Position numbers and translations under genes: made by a program. This document shows, piece by piece, positions 34,215 through 42,471 of a stretch of 64,000 bases of DNA. Location of the stretch: contig NZ_MWZD01000012.1 in NCBI RefSeq assembly GCF_002982315.1, positions 62,001 through 126,000 on the forward strand, in the 5' to 3' direction. The notes under the pieces were generated by a model. That model worked only from the letters and a program-made list of their open reading frames with translations, did no database searches and was not told the DNA's origin. Position 1 is the first letter of the stretch, and the number at the start of each line of letters is the position of its first letter. Source of the stretch: Leucobacter massiliensis (GTDB lineage Bacteria > Actinomycetota > Actinomycetes > Actinomycetales > Microbacteriaceae).

Positions 34215-35167
34215 AGCGAGATCTCCACCTTCTTCCCGGAGCGCCGGGAGTAGAGCGCGATCGCGATCAGCGCGAGCATCAGCACGATCAGGATGACGAC
34301 GGACAGCGCGGCCCCGAACGGCCAGTTGCGGGCGTCGCCGAACTGGGAGGCGATGAGATTGCCGATCAGCAGGACCTTGCCGCCGCCCAGGAGCACCGGC
34401 TGCACATAGGAGCCGAAGGCCGGCATGAACACGAGCAGCACCCCGGAAACGATCCCCGGGGTCGCCAGGGGGAGGATCACGCGCCGCATCACGGTCGCCT
34501 TCCGCGCGCCGAGGTCGTAGGCGGCTTCGGCGAGTCGGAAGTCGAAGCTCGCGAGCGAGGCGTATATCGGCAGCACCATGAAGGGCAGGAAGGTGTAGAT
34601 CAGGCCGAGCTGCGAGGCGAGCGGCGTGTACAGCAGTTCGAGCGGGGGCAGGCCCACGAGTTCGAGGCCGCTGTTGATGATGCCGTTGTCGTTGAGGATC
34701 AGCATCCACGCATAGGTGCGCACGAGCAGGTTCGTCCAGAAGGGGATCGTGATGAGCAGCACGAGCACGTTCTGCAGCCGTTCGGCGCGGGTGGCGATCC
34801 ACAGGGCGATGGGGAACGCGAGCACGAGGCACACGAGCGTCGTGATCCCGCCCTGCAGAAGCGAGTCTCCGAACACGGAGAGATAGCGCGGGTCGAAGCT
34901 GGTCTCGCCGAGGAAGTTCGTCTGGAACAGGAAGTCTACGTAGGGGGCGAGCGTGAACTCGTACACGACTCCGCCGCCCTGTGGGGGACGTGACATCACG
35001 GAGAACACGATGATGACGATGAGCGGGCCGACCGTGAACAGCGCGGCGACCAGGAGCGCTGGCGTCACCCAGGGCCAGGGGAAGCGGCCGGGGGCGCGCC
35101 GCCGTCGGTGCGACCCGCTCAGTGGCACCATGTTGACGCCCGTACGGTCGTCGAGCCGGGTGCTCAT
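34211..35167 (-). CDS. potB: polyamine ABC transporter permease (PotB-like)
   Basis: A 318-residue permease. A basic N-terminus is followed by a first helix (WVTPALLVAALFTVGPLIVIIVFSVM), a long loop with VYEFTLAPYVDFLFQT, and further helices. The motif FWTNLLVRTYAWMLILNDNGIIN is highly characteristic of PotB, and the EAA loop is LAEAAYDLGARKATVMRRVILPLA. ATG 35167 overlaps the potA stop (ATGA). Confidence 0.9.
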   Translation of the reverse strand: MSTRLDDRTGVNMVPLSGSHRRRRAPGRFPWPWVTPALLVAALFTVGPLIVIIVFSVMSRPPQGGGVVYEFTLAPYVDFLFQTNFLGETSFDPRYLSVFGDSLLQGGITTLVCLVLAFPIALWIATRAERLQNVLVLLITIPFWTNLLVRTYAWMLILNDNGIINSGLELVGLPPLELLYTPLASQLGLIYTFLPFMVLPIYASLASFDFRLAEAAYDLGARKATVMRRVILPLATPGIVSGVLLVFMPAFGSYVQPVLLGGGKVLLIGNLIASQFGDARNWPFGAALSVVILIVLMLALIAIALYSRRSGKKVEISL

Positions 35168-36375
35168 GCGGCCTCCGGTGCGGCGTCGGGGTCGATCGGG
35201 AGCGGCGCGGTGGAGGCGGGGGCGAGTGGGCGCAGCGCCTCCGCCTCCGCGTAGAGGGACACCGTCGCATCGGGTCGGATCGTCGCGTCGAAGGGCGGAG
35301 GGATCCGGACCGCGAGTTCGGTGCCGTCCTCCAGCCGCACCGTGCAGCGCAGGTCGGTCCCCATGTAGACGAGCTTCACGATGCGCCCGCTCGCGAAGCG
35401 CTCGCCGCCGGGACTGAAGCGGATGCGCTCGGGCCGGATCGTGAGGGTGACGGTGCCGTCGGGGGCGGGGACCGTCTTCGGCAGCACGACGGGGTCGCCG
35501 CCCGGGAGGGCGGCGACGAGGCGTTCGCTTCCCTCGCTCCCGTCGCTCCCGTCGCCGGGCTGCCGCACGACCGGGGCGTCGACGAAGTTGGTCTCCCCGA
35601 TGAAGTCGGCGACGAAGCGGCTGACGGGCCGCTCGTAGAGATCCTCAGGGGAGCCGATCTGCTCGATCTTGCCCTGGTTGAAGACGGCGATGCGGTCGCC
35701 CATGCTCAGCGCCTCCTCCTGATCATGCGTGACGAACACGAAGGTGACCCCCGTGGTGCGCTGCAGGCGTTTCAGCTCCGACTGCATGCTGCGCCGCAGC
35801 TTCAGATCGAGCGCGGCGAGGGGCTCGTCGAGCAGCAGCACCTCGGGCTCTTTCGCGAGGGCGCGGGCGAGGGCTACGCGCTGCTGCTGCCCGCCCGAGA
35901 GCTGCGCGGGCTTGCGCTTGGCCATGCCCTCCAGGCGGACGAGCTCGAGCATCGCGGCGACGCGTTCGCGGATCTGCGGCTTCGGCCGCCGCTCCATCTC
36001 GAGTCCGAAGGCGATGTTCTCGGCGATGGTGAGGTGCGGGAACAGCGCGTAGGACTGGAATACGGTGTTCACCGGCCGCGCGTGCGGGGCGAGCTGGTCG
36101 ATGCGCCGGTCGCCGATCCGGATCTCGCCGGCGTCGAGGCTCTCCAGTCCCGCGATGGCGCGCAGGAGCGTCGTCTTGCCGCAGCCTGAGGGGCCGAGCA
36201 TCACGAAGAACTCGCCCTGCGCGATCGTGAAGGTGACCTCGTCGATCGCGTTGACGTGCGTCTTCTCCGGCGTGACGAAGGTCTTGCGCGCCCCCGAGAT
36301 GGTGAGGGATCTCGTGGGCGGCTCCGGGAGGTGCGCGGTTCCGGCCGCGGTCATGGCGGTGTTCGACAGCGACAT
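35164..36375 (-). CDS. potA: polyamine ABC transporter ATP-binding protein (PotA-like)
   Basis: A 403-residue ATPase, first gene of the operon. Walker A is GPSGCGKTTL, the Q-loop is VFQSYALFPHLT, the signature is [15 protein letters not shown], Walker B is LLLDEPLAALDL, and the switch is FVTHDQEEALSM, all typical of the MalK/PotA group. A C-terminal TOBE regulatory domain follows (VTLTIRPERIRFSP). ATG 36375 has GGGGA about 7 bases upstream and is chosen over an ATG at 36429 that lies beyond the likely operator. It is divergent from the TetR gene at 36528. Confidence 0.9.
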   Translation of the reverse strand: MSLSNTAMTAAGTAHLPEPPTRSLTISGARKTFVTPEKTHVNAIDEVTFTIAQGEFFVMLGPSGCGKTTLLRAIAGLESLDAGEIRIGDRRIDQLAPHARPVNTVFQSYALFPHLTIAENIAFGLEMERRPKPQIRERVAAMLELVRLEGMAKRKPAQLSGGQQQRVALARALAKEPEVLLLDEPLAALDLKLRRSMQSELKRLQRTTGVTFVFVTHDQEEALSMGDRIAVFNQGKIEQIGSPEDLYERPVSRFVADFIGETNFVDAPVVRQPGDGSDGSEGSERLVAALPGGDPVVLPKTVPAPDGTVTLTIRPERIRFSPGGERFASGRIVKLVYMGTDLRCTVRLEDGTELAVRIPPPFDATIRPDATVSLYAEAEALRPLAPASTAPLPIDPDAAPEAA

Positions 36376-36419
36376 GCGGTCCCCATTCCTGCGTCGATGC
36401 ACGGTGTTGTCGCATAAAG

Positions 36420-36432
36420 CTAATGTCATTAG
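36420..36432. promoter_or_regulatory. 13-bp palindrome, probable TetR operator
   Basis: CTAATG-T-CATTAG is a perfect palindrome in an A/T-rich segment between divergent potA and tetR. It lies 45 bases upstream of potA and 96 upstream of the TetR start, a position typical for a TetR-family operator controlling both directions. Confidence 0.65.
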
Positions 36433-36527
36433 ATTTAGAGCGCAAGAGCCGTTATCGAAGCGTTCCCGTTCCGACTCGGCCCCGAAACCGGGGCCCGCGG
36501 GCGTCGGCGCGGGTGAAGGGAAGAACG

Positions 36528-37199
36528 ATGGAGCACAGGGCCGCCCCGCAGCGGGCGCCGCGTCGCACGGGCCGACCGTCGCGGCCCCCGCTCACCGAGG
36601 AGGACATCGCACGGGCGGCGCTCGCGATCATCGATGAGCGCGGCTGGGCGGCGTGCACGATGGCGCGCCTCGCCGAGCGCCTGGGGGTGCGCGCGCCCTC
36701 GCTCTACCACCATGTGGACGGGCAGCGCGGCGTCATCGAGCTGGTGCGGGGACTGATCGTGCGCGAGATCACGGATGCCGCGGATCTCAGTCTCCCGTGG
36801 CGCGCAGGCATCCAGAGCTTCGGCGTCGCCTACTACCGCGCGTTCTCGCGGCACCCGAACGCGATTCAGGTGCTCAGCACGACGCCGGTCCGCAACGCGG
36901 AGACACTACGCATGTACGAGGCCTTCCTCGGCATGCTCGTCCGTGACGGCTGGGAGGTCGCGAGCGCCTTTGAGGCACTGATCGGGCTCGAATACCTCGC
37001 CCTCGGCTTCGCCTACGACTGGAATGCCGAGGATGTCCTGCTCGATCACGAGCTCATCGCCGGGCGGCGGCTCCCGCTGCTCGCCGAGGTCACGCGCGGG
37101 CAGCGGGAGCAGCGCGTGGTTGCCGAGTCGACATTCCTGAGCCTGCTCTCGCACTACGGCGAGATGTTCCTCGGGCCGGAGGAGCGGGGCGCCGGCTGA
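36528..37199 (+). CDS. TetR-family regulator
   Basis: A 223-residue regulator. The N-terminal HTH is LTEEDIARAALAIIDERGWAACTMARLAERLGVRAPSLYHHVDGQRGVIELV, and the C-terminal region resembles the TetR_C / WHG group (AYYRAFSRHPNAIQVLSTTPVRNAETLRMYEAFLGMLVRDGW). ATG 36528 follows GAAGGGAAG at a normal distance; an upstream ATG would place the operator palindrome inside the coding region. Its divergence from potABCD and the 36420-36432 palindrome suggest that it represses polyamine-type uptake. Confidence 0.87.
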   Translation: MEHRAAPQRAPRRTGRPSRPPLTEEDIARAALAIIDERGWAACTMARLAERLGVRAPSLYHHVDGQRGVIELVRGLIVREITDAADLSLPWRAGIQSFGVAYYRAFSRHPNAIQVLSTTPVRNAETLRMYEAFLGMLVRDGWEVASAFEALIGLEYLALGFAYDWNAEDVLLDHELIAGRRLPLLAEVTRGQREQRVVAESTFLSLLSHYGEMFLGPEERGAG

Positions 37200-37206
37200 G
37201 CTCGCG

Positions 37207-38100
37207 TCACCCGCGGGCGAGCGCCGCCGCGTGGGCGGCGGCGGGGGTCGCGAGCGTGCGGCGCAGGCGCAGATAGCACTCCGCGCTGCGGGCGCCGGGC
37301 CAGTCGGGCGGCAGCATGGCGGGCGGCAGGCCCGGGTCCAGGTAGGGGATGGGCCGCCACGCGTCGAGCGCGGCGATCCACAGCCTGAACGCGTGCGCGT
37401 CCGAGGGCTCCGCCTCCCAGGCGTCGAGGGCGGTCGCGTGCGCGGCGAGGAAGCGCTCGTGCAGCAGGCGGATCGCCGCGAGATCCCACCACTGCCCGGC
37501 GAGCTCGCGCGGTGAGAGCGCGCCGCGCACCTCGTGGCTCACGAACAGCGTCACCCGATCCGCGAGGCCCAGACGCCGCACGATCCCCTCCGCCTCCGCG
37601 AGCAGGACGGCGGGCAGGATCCACAGGCCCTGGGAGACGTTGCCGGCGCCGATCCACGACAGCCTGCGGCGTAGTTGATGCCGCTGGTGCCGCAGGCTCT
37701 CGGGCACGCTGAACGACACGAGGCACCACGGGTCGCCGTCGCGCATGGCGCGCGGCTCGCGAATGCGCCGGTCGCCGCGCGCCAGCAGTTCGCTCGCGGC
37801 GGGGCTCAGCGCGTACCCCGCGCGCGGTCCTCGCCGTTCGGCGACGATCAGCCCCTTCGCGCGCACGCGGGCGAGGGCCGTGCGGCCGCGTTCCGGGCTC
37901 ACGCCCACGCCGCGCAGCAGTTCGACGAGGACGGTGCTCGGCAGCCAGTCGCCGTGCTCGCGCAGCACCTCGCCCGCGATCGTGCGCACGAGCGAGGTGG
38001 CGCTGCCGGGGCGGGAGTCGAGGTCGTCGAGCAGCTCCGGCGCGGTCCCGGCCGCGGCCGGAGGCGCGGGGTCCGAGCCGGGAAGGGCCGAGGCGGTCAC
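37207..38100 (-). CDS. PaaX-family regulator
   Basis: A 297-residue regulator of the PaaX type: winged-helix N-terminal domain (ATSLVRTIAGEVLREHGDWLPSTVLVELLRGVGVSPERGRTALARVRAKGLIVAERRG) and the PaaX C-terminal domain (CLVSFSVPESLRHQRHQLRRRLSWIGAGNVSQGLWILP; YLRLRRTL at the end). PaaX proteins repress aromatic degradation genes and respond to aryl-CoA thioesters. The GTG at 38100 overlaps the amidohydrolase stop. Being third in an operon with tryptophan 2,3-dioxygenase suggests control of tryptophan/kynurenine breakdown by an aromatic-CoA intermediate. Confidence 0.85.
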   Translation of the reverse strand: MTASALPGSDPAPPAAAGTAPELLDDLDSRPGSATSLVRTIAGEVLREHGDWLPSTVLVELLRGVGVSPERGRTALARVRAKGLIVAERRGPRAGYALSPAASELLARGDRRIREPRAMRDGDPWCLVSFSVPESLRHQRHQLRRRLSWIGAGNVSQGLWILPAVLLAEAEGIVRRLGLADRVTLFVSHEVRGALSPRELAGQWWDLAAIRLLHERFLAAHATALDAWEAEPSDAHAFRLWIAALDAWRPIPYLDPGLPPAMLPPDWPGARSAECYLRLRRTLATPAAAHAAALARG

Positions 38101-39068
38101 TGCCGCGCACCCGGCGGGGCCGCGGCTGCTTCGTCGCAGCGCTCGGCGAAGGCGAGCCACGCGACGAGTTCGGCCGCGGTGTGCGGCAGGGGGCCGGGAG
38201 CCGCGATCAGGCCCGCCGGAGCCGTGGCGGGCATCACCGCCTCGCGGAGGCGTGCGCCGTCCAGGCCGATCTGGCCCAGCAACTCGATCTCGCGCTCGTT
38301 GACGCCGGGCGGTGCCGGCCCGTTGCCGAGGTCGGTGCCGTAGGCGATGCGGCCGCCGATCGCCGCGTAGCGGGCGGCGTTGCCGAGGGCGCGGTCGAGC
38401 TCGGCGCCCGAGTGGATGGCGAGCGTCGAGATCCACTCGACGCCCCGCTCGGCCGCGTCCTCGAGCAGTGCGTCCGGCAGGCGCTCGGTCCACGGGACGT
38501 GAACGAGCACGTCGACTCCCGCCGCGATCGCCCGCTGCGCCTGGCCGGCGCCCTCGGCGTGGGCGAGCGCAGGCAGCCCGGCCGCGCGCGCCGCGGCGAT
38601 GAGTGCGGCGAGCGCTTCGTCGGAGAGCTGGGGGAAGTCCGCGTGCAGGGTGATCTTGATCGCCGAGGACCCCGATGCCCGGGCCTCCTGCACCGCGGCC
38701 TCGGCGTCGGCGGGCGAGGCGATCCCGCGCACCGCGCCGGTGGGCGCCCACGCCCGCCCGCTCGGGTACCCGCCCGGCGCCGAGTGGAACGGGCCGGCGT
38801 AGCGCACGCGCGTGGCCCGGGGACCGCGGCCCAGCTCCGTCGCGATGCGCCGGATCGCGACGGGATCCCAGCCCAGGTCGTGCACCTCCACGACGGGCCC
38901 GCCGCGCAGCTCCGGTGCGGCGACGAGCCCGAGGTGCACGTGGCGGTCCACCACCCCGGGCGCGATCACCGGGGCGTCGGATCCCGGACCGATTTGCGAC
39001 CCGGATCCCGGATCGCCGTGCGATCCCGAACCCGCGCCGGCTCCCGAGCCAGCCACGGCCTCAGCCAC
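38097..39068 (-). CDS. metal-dependent amidohydrolase
   Basis: A 323-residue amidohydrolase-superfamily protein. The first metal site is DRHVHLG (His-x-His), a second-site His appears in LPALAHAEGAG, another in VLVHVPW, and the terminal Asp in IAYGTDLGNG. The N-terminal 30 residues are a Gly/Ser/Asp low-complexity stretch. Its start overlaps the tryptophan 2,3-dioxygenase stop by 8 bases and its end overlaps paaX, so it belongs to the tryptophan operon. N-formylkynurenine, the dioxygenase product, carries an N-formyl group that an enzyme of this superfamily could remove; no standard kynurenine formamidase gene is nearby. This role is inferred. Confidence 0.78.
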   Translation of the reverse strand: MAEAVAGSGAGAGSGSHGDPGSGSQIGPGSDAPVIAPGVVDRHVHLGLVAAPELRGGPVVEVHDLGWDPVAIRRIATELGRGPRATRVRYAGPFHSAPGGYPSGRAWAPTGAVRGIASPADAEAAVQEARASGSSAIKITLHADFPQLSDEALAALIAAARAAGLPALAHAEGAGQAQRAIAAGVDVLVHVPWTERLPDALLEDAAERGVEWISTLAIHSGAELDRALGNAARYAAIGGRIAYGTDLGNGPAPPGVNEREIELLGQIGLDGARLREAVMPATAPAGLIAAPGPLPHTAAELVAWLAFAERCDEAAAAPPGARQ

Positions 39069-39921
39069 GCAGCTCCTCGATCTCGGTGCGCACCGAGATG
39101 AGTTCGGGGAAGAAGGTGAGGTCGAGCGCCCGCTTCAGGAAGCCGACGCCGCTCGACCCGCCGGTGCCGCGCTTGAAGCCGATGGTGCGCTGCACGGTGC
39201 TCATGTGGCGGAAGCGCCAGAACTGGAACGCGTCCTCGATGTCGACGAGCGTCTCGCAGGCCTCGTACACGTCCCAGTGCCCGTCCACGTCCTCGTAGAT
39301 CGCCTTGAGCACCGGGATCAGCTCGGGGCGCTCCGTCCAGGCCTCGGAGACATCGCGCTGCAGCACCGATGCGGGGATGGCGTAGCCGCGGCGGGCGAGG
39401 AGGCGCAGGAAGCAGTCGTAGACCGTCGGCTCGTGCAGCAGGGCTTCGAGTTCGGCGTGCTGCGGCCTGCCCTCGAAGACGGCGAGCATGGCGGCGTTCT
39501 TGTTGCCGAGGAGGAACTCGATCGCGCGGTACTGGTACGACTGGAAGCCGCTGGACGGGCCGAGCACGCTGCGGAACTCCGCGTACTCGGCGGGTGTGAG
39601 GGTGGCGAGCACCGACCACTGCTCGGCGAGGGTGCGCTGGATGTGCTTGACGCGGGAGAGGGCCTTCAGTGCGCGGGTGAGCCGGTCCTCGTCGAGGAAA
39701 CGGCGCACGGCGCGCAGCTCGTGCAGCACGAGCTTGAGCCAGAGCTCGGTGGTCTGGTGCTGGATGATGAACAGCAGCTCGTCGTGGTGCTCGGGCCGGC
39801 TCACCGGCGACTGCGCGGAGAGCAGGGTGTCGAGGCCGAGGTAGCTGCCGTAGTCCATGTCGCTGCTGAAGTCGGTCTGGATCCCGCCCTCGAGATCGCG
39901 TACGCCGTCCTGGATCGTCAT
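39061..39921 (-). CDS. kynA: tryptophan 2,3-dioxygenase
   Basis: A 286-residue heme dioxygenase that opens the indole ring of tryptophan to give N-formylkynurenine, the first step of the kynurenine route. Family motifs are clear: DYGSYLGLDTLLSAQ, DELLFIIQHQTTELWLKL, GFQSYQYRAIEFLLGNKN, and FWRFRHMSTVQRTIGFKRGTGGSSG, which contains the heme-ligand His. ATG 39921 is placed by AAGGAG about 8 bases upstream; the upstream open frame has no support. It heads a three-gene operon with the amidohydrolase and PaaX, and it is divergent from the aldehyde dehydrogenase at 40154. Confidence 0.93.
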   Translation of the reverse strand: MTIQDGVRDLEGGIQTDFSSDMDYGSYLGLDTLLSAQSPVSRPEHHDELLFIIQHQTTELWLKLVLHELRAVRRFLDEDRLTRALKALSRVKHIQRTLAEQWSVLATLTPAEYAEFRSVLGPSSGFQSYQYRAIEFLLGNKNAAMLAVFEGRPQHAELEALLHEPTVYDCFLRLLARRGYAIPASVLQRDVSEAWTERPELIPVLKAIYEDVDGHWDVYEACETLVDIEDAFQFWRFRHMSTVQRTIGFKRGTGGSSGVGFLKRALDLTFFPELISVRTEIEELRG

Positions 39922-39997
39922 CGCTGCTCCTTCGCCGGCTGCAGTGCCGCTCGGCGGCGCCTTCCGCCGCTGCGCCGAGCGTATCAAGAACGTGGCG

Positions 39998-40111
39998 ACC
40001 GTCTCAATCATGAAATTGCGCGCTTCGGAGCGGGCAGCGCATGCGGTGGCGGGTGCGGGCGGGCCCGGGTGGATGCGCCGAGCATCCGGCAGATGCAACG
40101 ATAGAGACGGT
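39998..40111. promoter_or_regulatory. divergent promoter region with a shared 12-bp element
   Basis: The element GATWGAGACGGT occurs once facing each gene: reverse strand at 39998-40009 (towards kynA) and forward strand at 40100-40111 (towards the aldehyde dehydrogenase). The A/T part may be the -10 box. Common spacing to the two starts (77 and 42 bases) differs, so a shared regulator or sigma factor is only a suggestion. Confidence 0.4.
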
Positions 40112-40153
40112 GCGCACACGCGCGCCGATCATCACGACGGGAAATGATAAATC

Positions 40154-41530
40154 ATGGCGAAGTATCGAGTTCAGAACCCCGCGACGGGGGAGATTGTCGA
40201 GACCTTCGAATCAGCCAGCGACGAGCGGGTCGAGCAGCAGCTCGCGGCCGCCGACGCCGCCTATCGCGAGTGGCGGGAGCGGAGCGTGCAGGAGCGCGCC
40301 GCGATCGTGAAGCGCGTCGCGGAGCTCTTCGCGGAGCGCCGCGAGGAGCTCGCCCGGATCATCGCGACCGAGATGGGCAAGTCGATCGCGGAGAGCCTCG
40401 ACGAGGTGGACTTCGCGACGGACATCATCGAGTACTACGCGGTCTACGGGCCCGGCCTCATCACCGATGCCGAGATCCCGAGCACGATCCCGGGCAAGGC
40501 CATCATCGAGCAGCTGCCGGTGGGCGCGCTGCTCGGCGTGATGCCCTGGAACTTCCCCTACTACCAGGTGGCGCGCTTCGCCGCCCCCAATCTGGTGCTC
40601 GGCAACACGATCCTCCTCAAGCACGCCGATATCTGCGCGCGCTCGAACCTCGCGATCCAGGAGATCATGGAGGAGGCGGGGGTGCCCGCCGGCGGCTACC
40701 AGGCACTCTTCACCTCGCACGACCAGATCGCGACGATGATCGCGGATCCGCGCGTCCAGGGCGTCTCGCTGACCGGCTCGGAGCGGGCGGGTGCGATCAT
40801 CGGCGCGCAGGCCGGCACCCACCTGAAGAAGTGCGTGCTCGAACTCGGCGGCATCGACCCGATGGTCGTGCTCGATAGCGACGACGTCGCGGCGGTGGCG
40901 AAGGCGGCGTGGGAGTTCCGCACCTACAACGGCGGTCAGGTCTGCAACTCGAACAAGCGCCTCATCGTGATGGACGACATCTATGACGAGTTCGTCGCCG
41001 AGCTGGTGCAGCTCGCCGAAGGCCTGAAGCCCGGCGACCAGCTGAACCTCGGCGAGGGCGAGTACGTGCCGCTGTCGACCCGCGCCGCCGCCGAGACGGT
41101 CCACGCGCAGGTGCAGCAGGCCGTCGCGGAGGGGGCGAGGCTGCTCGCCGGCGGCGAGCTCTCCGAGGGGCCGGGCGCCTACTACTCGCCGGCCGTGCTC
41201 GTCGACGTGCCCCGCGACTCGAAGTCGTACGGCGAGGAGATCTTCGGCCCGGTCGCGACGGTCTACCGGGTGCACAGCGACGAGGAGGCGCTGGAGCTTG
41301 CCAACGACTGCGCGCTCGGCCTGGGCGGTTCGGTGTTCTCCACGGATGAGGCGCGGGCCGCACGGGTGGCCTCGCGGCTCGAGGTGGGCATGGCGCACGT
41401 CAACACGATCGCCGCCGAGGCGGCCGAGCTGCCCTTCGGTGGCGTGAAGCGCTCCGGCTTCGGCCGCGAGATGGGGCCGCTGGGCATCGGAGAGTTCGCC
41501 AACAAGCGGCTCTACTTCGTCGCGAAGTAG
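40154..41530 (+). CDS. NAD(P)-dependent aldehyde dehydrogenase, succinate-semialdehyde type
   Basis: A 458-residue aldehyde dehydrogenase. Conserved parts: VMPWNFPYYQVARFAAPNLVLGN (cofactor and substrate loop), LTGSERAGAIIG (Rossmann glycine motif), VLELGGIDP (general base Glu) and YNGGQVCNSNKR (catalytic Cys). The shorter N-terminus and overall sequence resemble the GabD2/SSADH group of actinobacteria, which oxidises succinate semialdehyde to succinate; the substrate remains unproven. It is divergent from the kynA operon. The ribosome-binding site is weak (GGGAA about 12 bases before ATG). Confidence 0.85.
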   Translation: MAKYRVQNPATGEIVETFESASDERVEQQLAAADAAYREWRERSVQERAAIVKRVAELFAERREELARIIATEMGKSIAESLDEVDFATDIIEYYAVYGPGLITDAEIPSTIPGKAIIEQLPVGALLGVMPWNFPYYQVARFAAPNLVLGNTILLKHADICARSNLAIQEIMEEAGVPAGGYQALFTSHDQIATMIADPRVQGVSLTGSERAGAIIGAQAGTHLKKCVLELGGIDPMVVLDSDDVAAVAKAAWEFRTYNGGQVCNSNKRLIVMDDIYDEFVAELVQLAEGLKPGDQLNLGEGEYVPLSTRAAAETVHAQVQQAVAEGARLLAGGELSEGPGAYYSPAVLVDVPRDSKSYGEEIFGPVATVYRVHSDEEALELANDCALGLGGSVFSTDEARAARVASRLEVGMAHVNTIAAEAAELPFGGVKRSGFGREMGPLGIGEFANKRLYFVAK

Positions 41531-41580
41531 GCGGGCCGGGCCCGTGATCGGGCCTCTCGGCCGGAGGCGGGGGTGCGGTA

Positions 41581-42471
41581 TCAGCGCGCGGCGCGATCCC
41601 GCCCCCCCGCCTGCCGCGCACCCCGGCGCCGCGCCGCGAGCCGCTTGCCGAGCAGCCCGTGGCGCGGGCTGAGCAGGTAGACGAGCGCGAAGGCGCAGCC
41701 CTGCACCACGACGACGAGCCCGCCCGGGGAGGCGTCGAGCCAGTAGCTCAGGTAGATGCCCAGCACGGAGCACAGCGCGGAGACGGCGGGCGCGATCACG
41801 AGCATGCGCCCGAAGCGATCGGTCAGCAGGTAGGCCGTGGCGCCCGGGATGATGAGCATGGCGACGACGAGGATCACGCCGACGAGCTGGATCGCGACCA
41901 CCGAGGTGAGCGCGAGCAGGCCCAGCAGCAGCGCGCCGAGGAAGCGCGGTGACAGGCCGATCGCGTGCGCGTGCGTGGGATCGAAGGCGTAGAGCGTGAG
42001 ATCGCGGCGCTTGGCCACGAGCACGACGAAGGCGATCGCCGCCAGCACGCCGATCTGCAGCAGGTCCCCGTTCGAGACCCCGAGGATGTTGCCGAAGATG
42101 ATGTGGTTGAGATCGGTCTGGCTGGGGGTCACCGAGATGAGCACGAGGCCGAGCGCGAAGAGCGTGGTGAAGACGATGCCGATCGCCGCGTCCTCCTTCA
42201 CGCGGCTCGTGCCGCGGATCGCCCCGATCAGCGCGACCGACAGGAAGCCGAAGGCGAGCGCACCGAGCGCGAAGGGCGCCCCGAAGATGTAGGCGATCAC
42301 CACGCCGGGCAGCACGGCGTGCGAGACGGCGTCGCCCATCAGCGACCAGCCGATGAGCACGAGCCAGCACGAGAGCAGCGCGCACACGACCGCCGCGATC
42401 ACCGTGGTGAGCAGGGCGCGCAGCATGAAGTCGTACTGCAGGGGTTCCAGGATCAGCTCGATGGGGTTCAC
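41581..42471 (-). CDS. metal (Mn/Zn) ABC transporter permease
   Basis: A 296-residue ABC-3 family permease with eight to nine hydrophobic segments. Diagnostic parts are SLMGDAVSHAVLPGVVIAY, GTSRVKEDAAIGIVFTTLFALGLVLI, HIIFGNILGVSN and IIPGATAYLLTDRFGRML. The basic tail after about residue 270 is cytoplasmic. It forms the channel of a manganese- or zinc-type importer with the next two genes, overlapping the ATPase stop (ATGA). The substrate metal cannot be assigned from the permease alone. It converges on the aldehyde dehydrogenase. Confidence 0.88.
   Translation of the reverse strand: MNPIELILEPLQYDFMLRALLTTVIAAVVCALLSCWLVLIGWSLMGDAVSHAVLPGVVIAYIFGAPFALGALAFGFLSVALIGAIRGTSRVKEDAAIGIVFTTLFALGLVLISVTPSQTDLNHIIFGNILGVSNGDLLQIGVLAAIAFVVLVAKRRDLTLYAFDPTHAHAIGLSPRFLGALLLGLLALTSVVAIQLVGVILVVAMLIIPGATAYLLTDRFGRMLVIAPAVSALCSVLGIYLSYWLDASPGGLVVVVQGCAFALVYLLSPRHGLLGKRLAARRRGARQAGGRDRAAR

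Noticed and set aside
33324-35270. A 648-codon frame covering potC and potB
   Set aside because: Only the potC part is real; the upstream part is an out-of-frame reading of potB, as shown by the GTGA overlap at 34211-34214.
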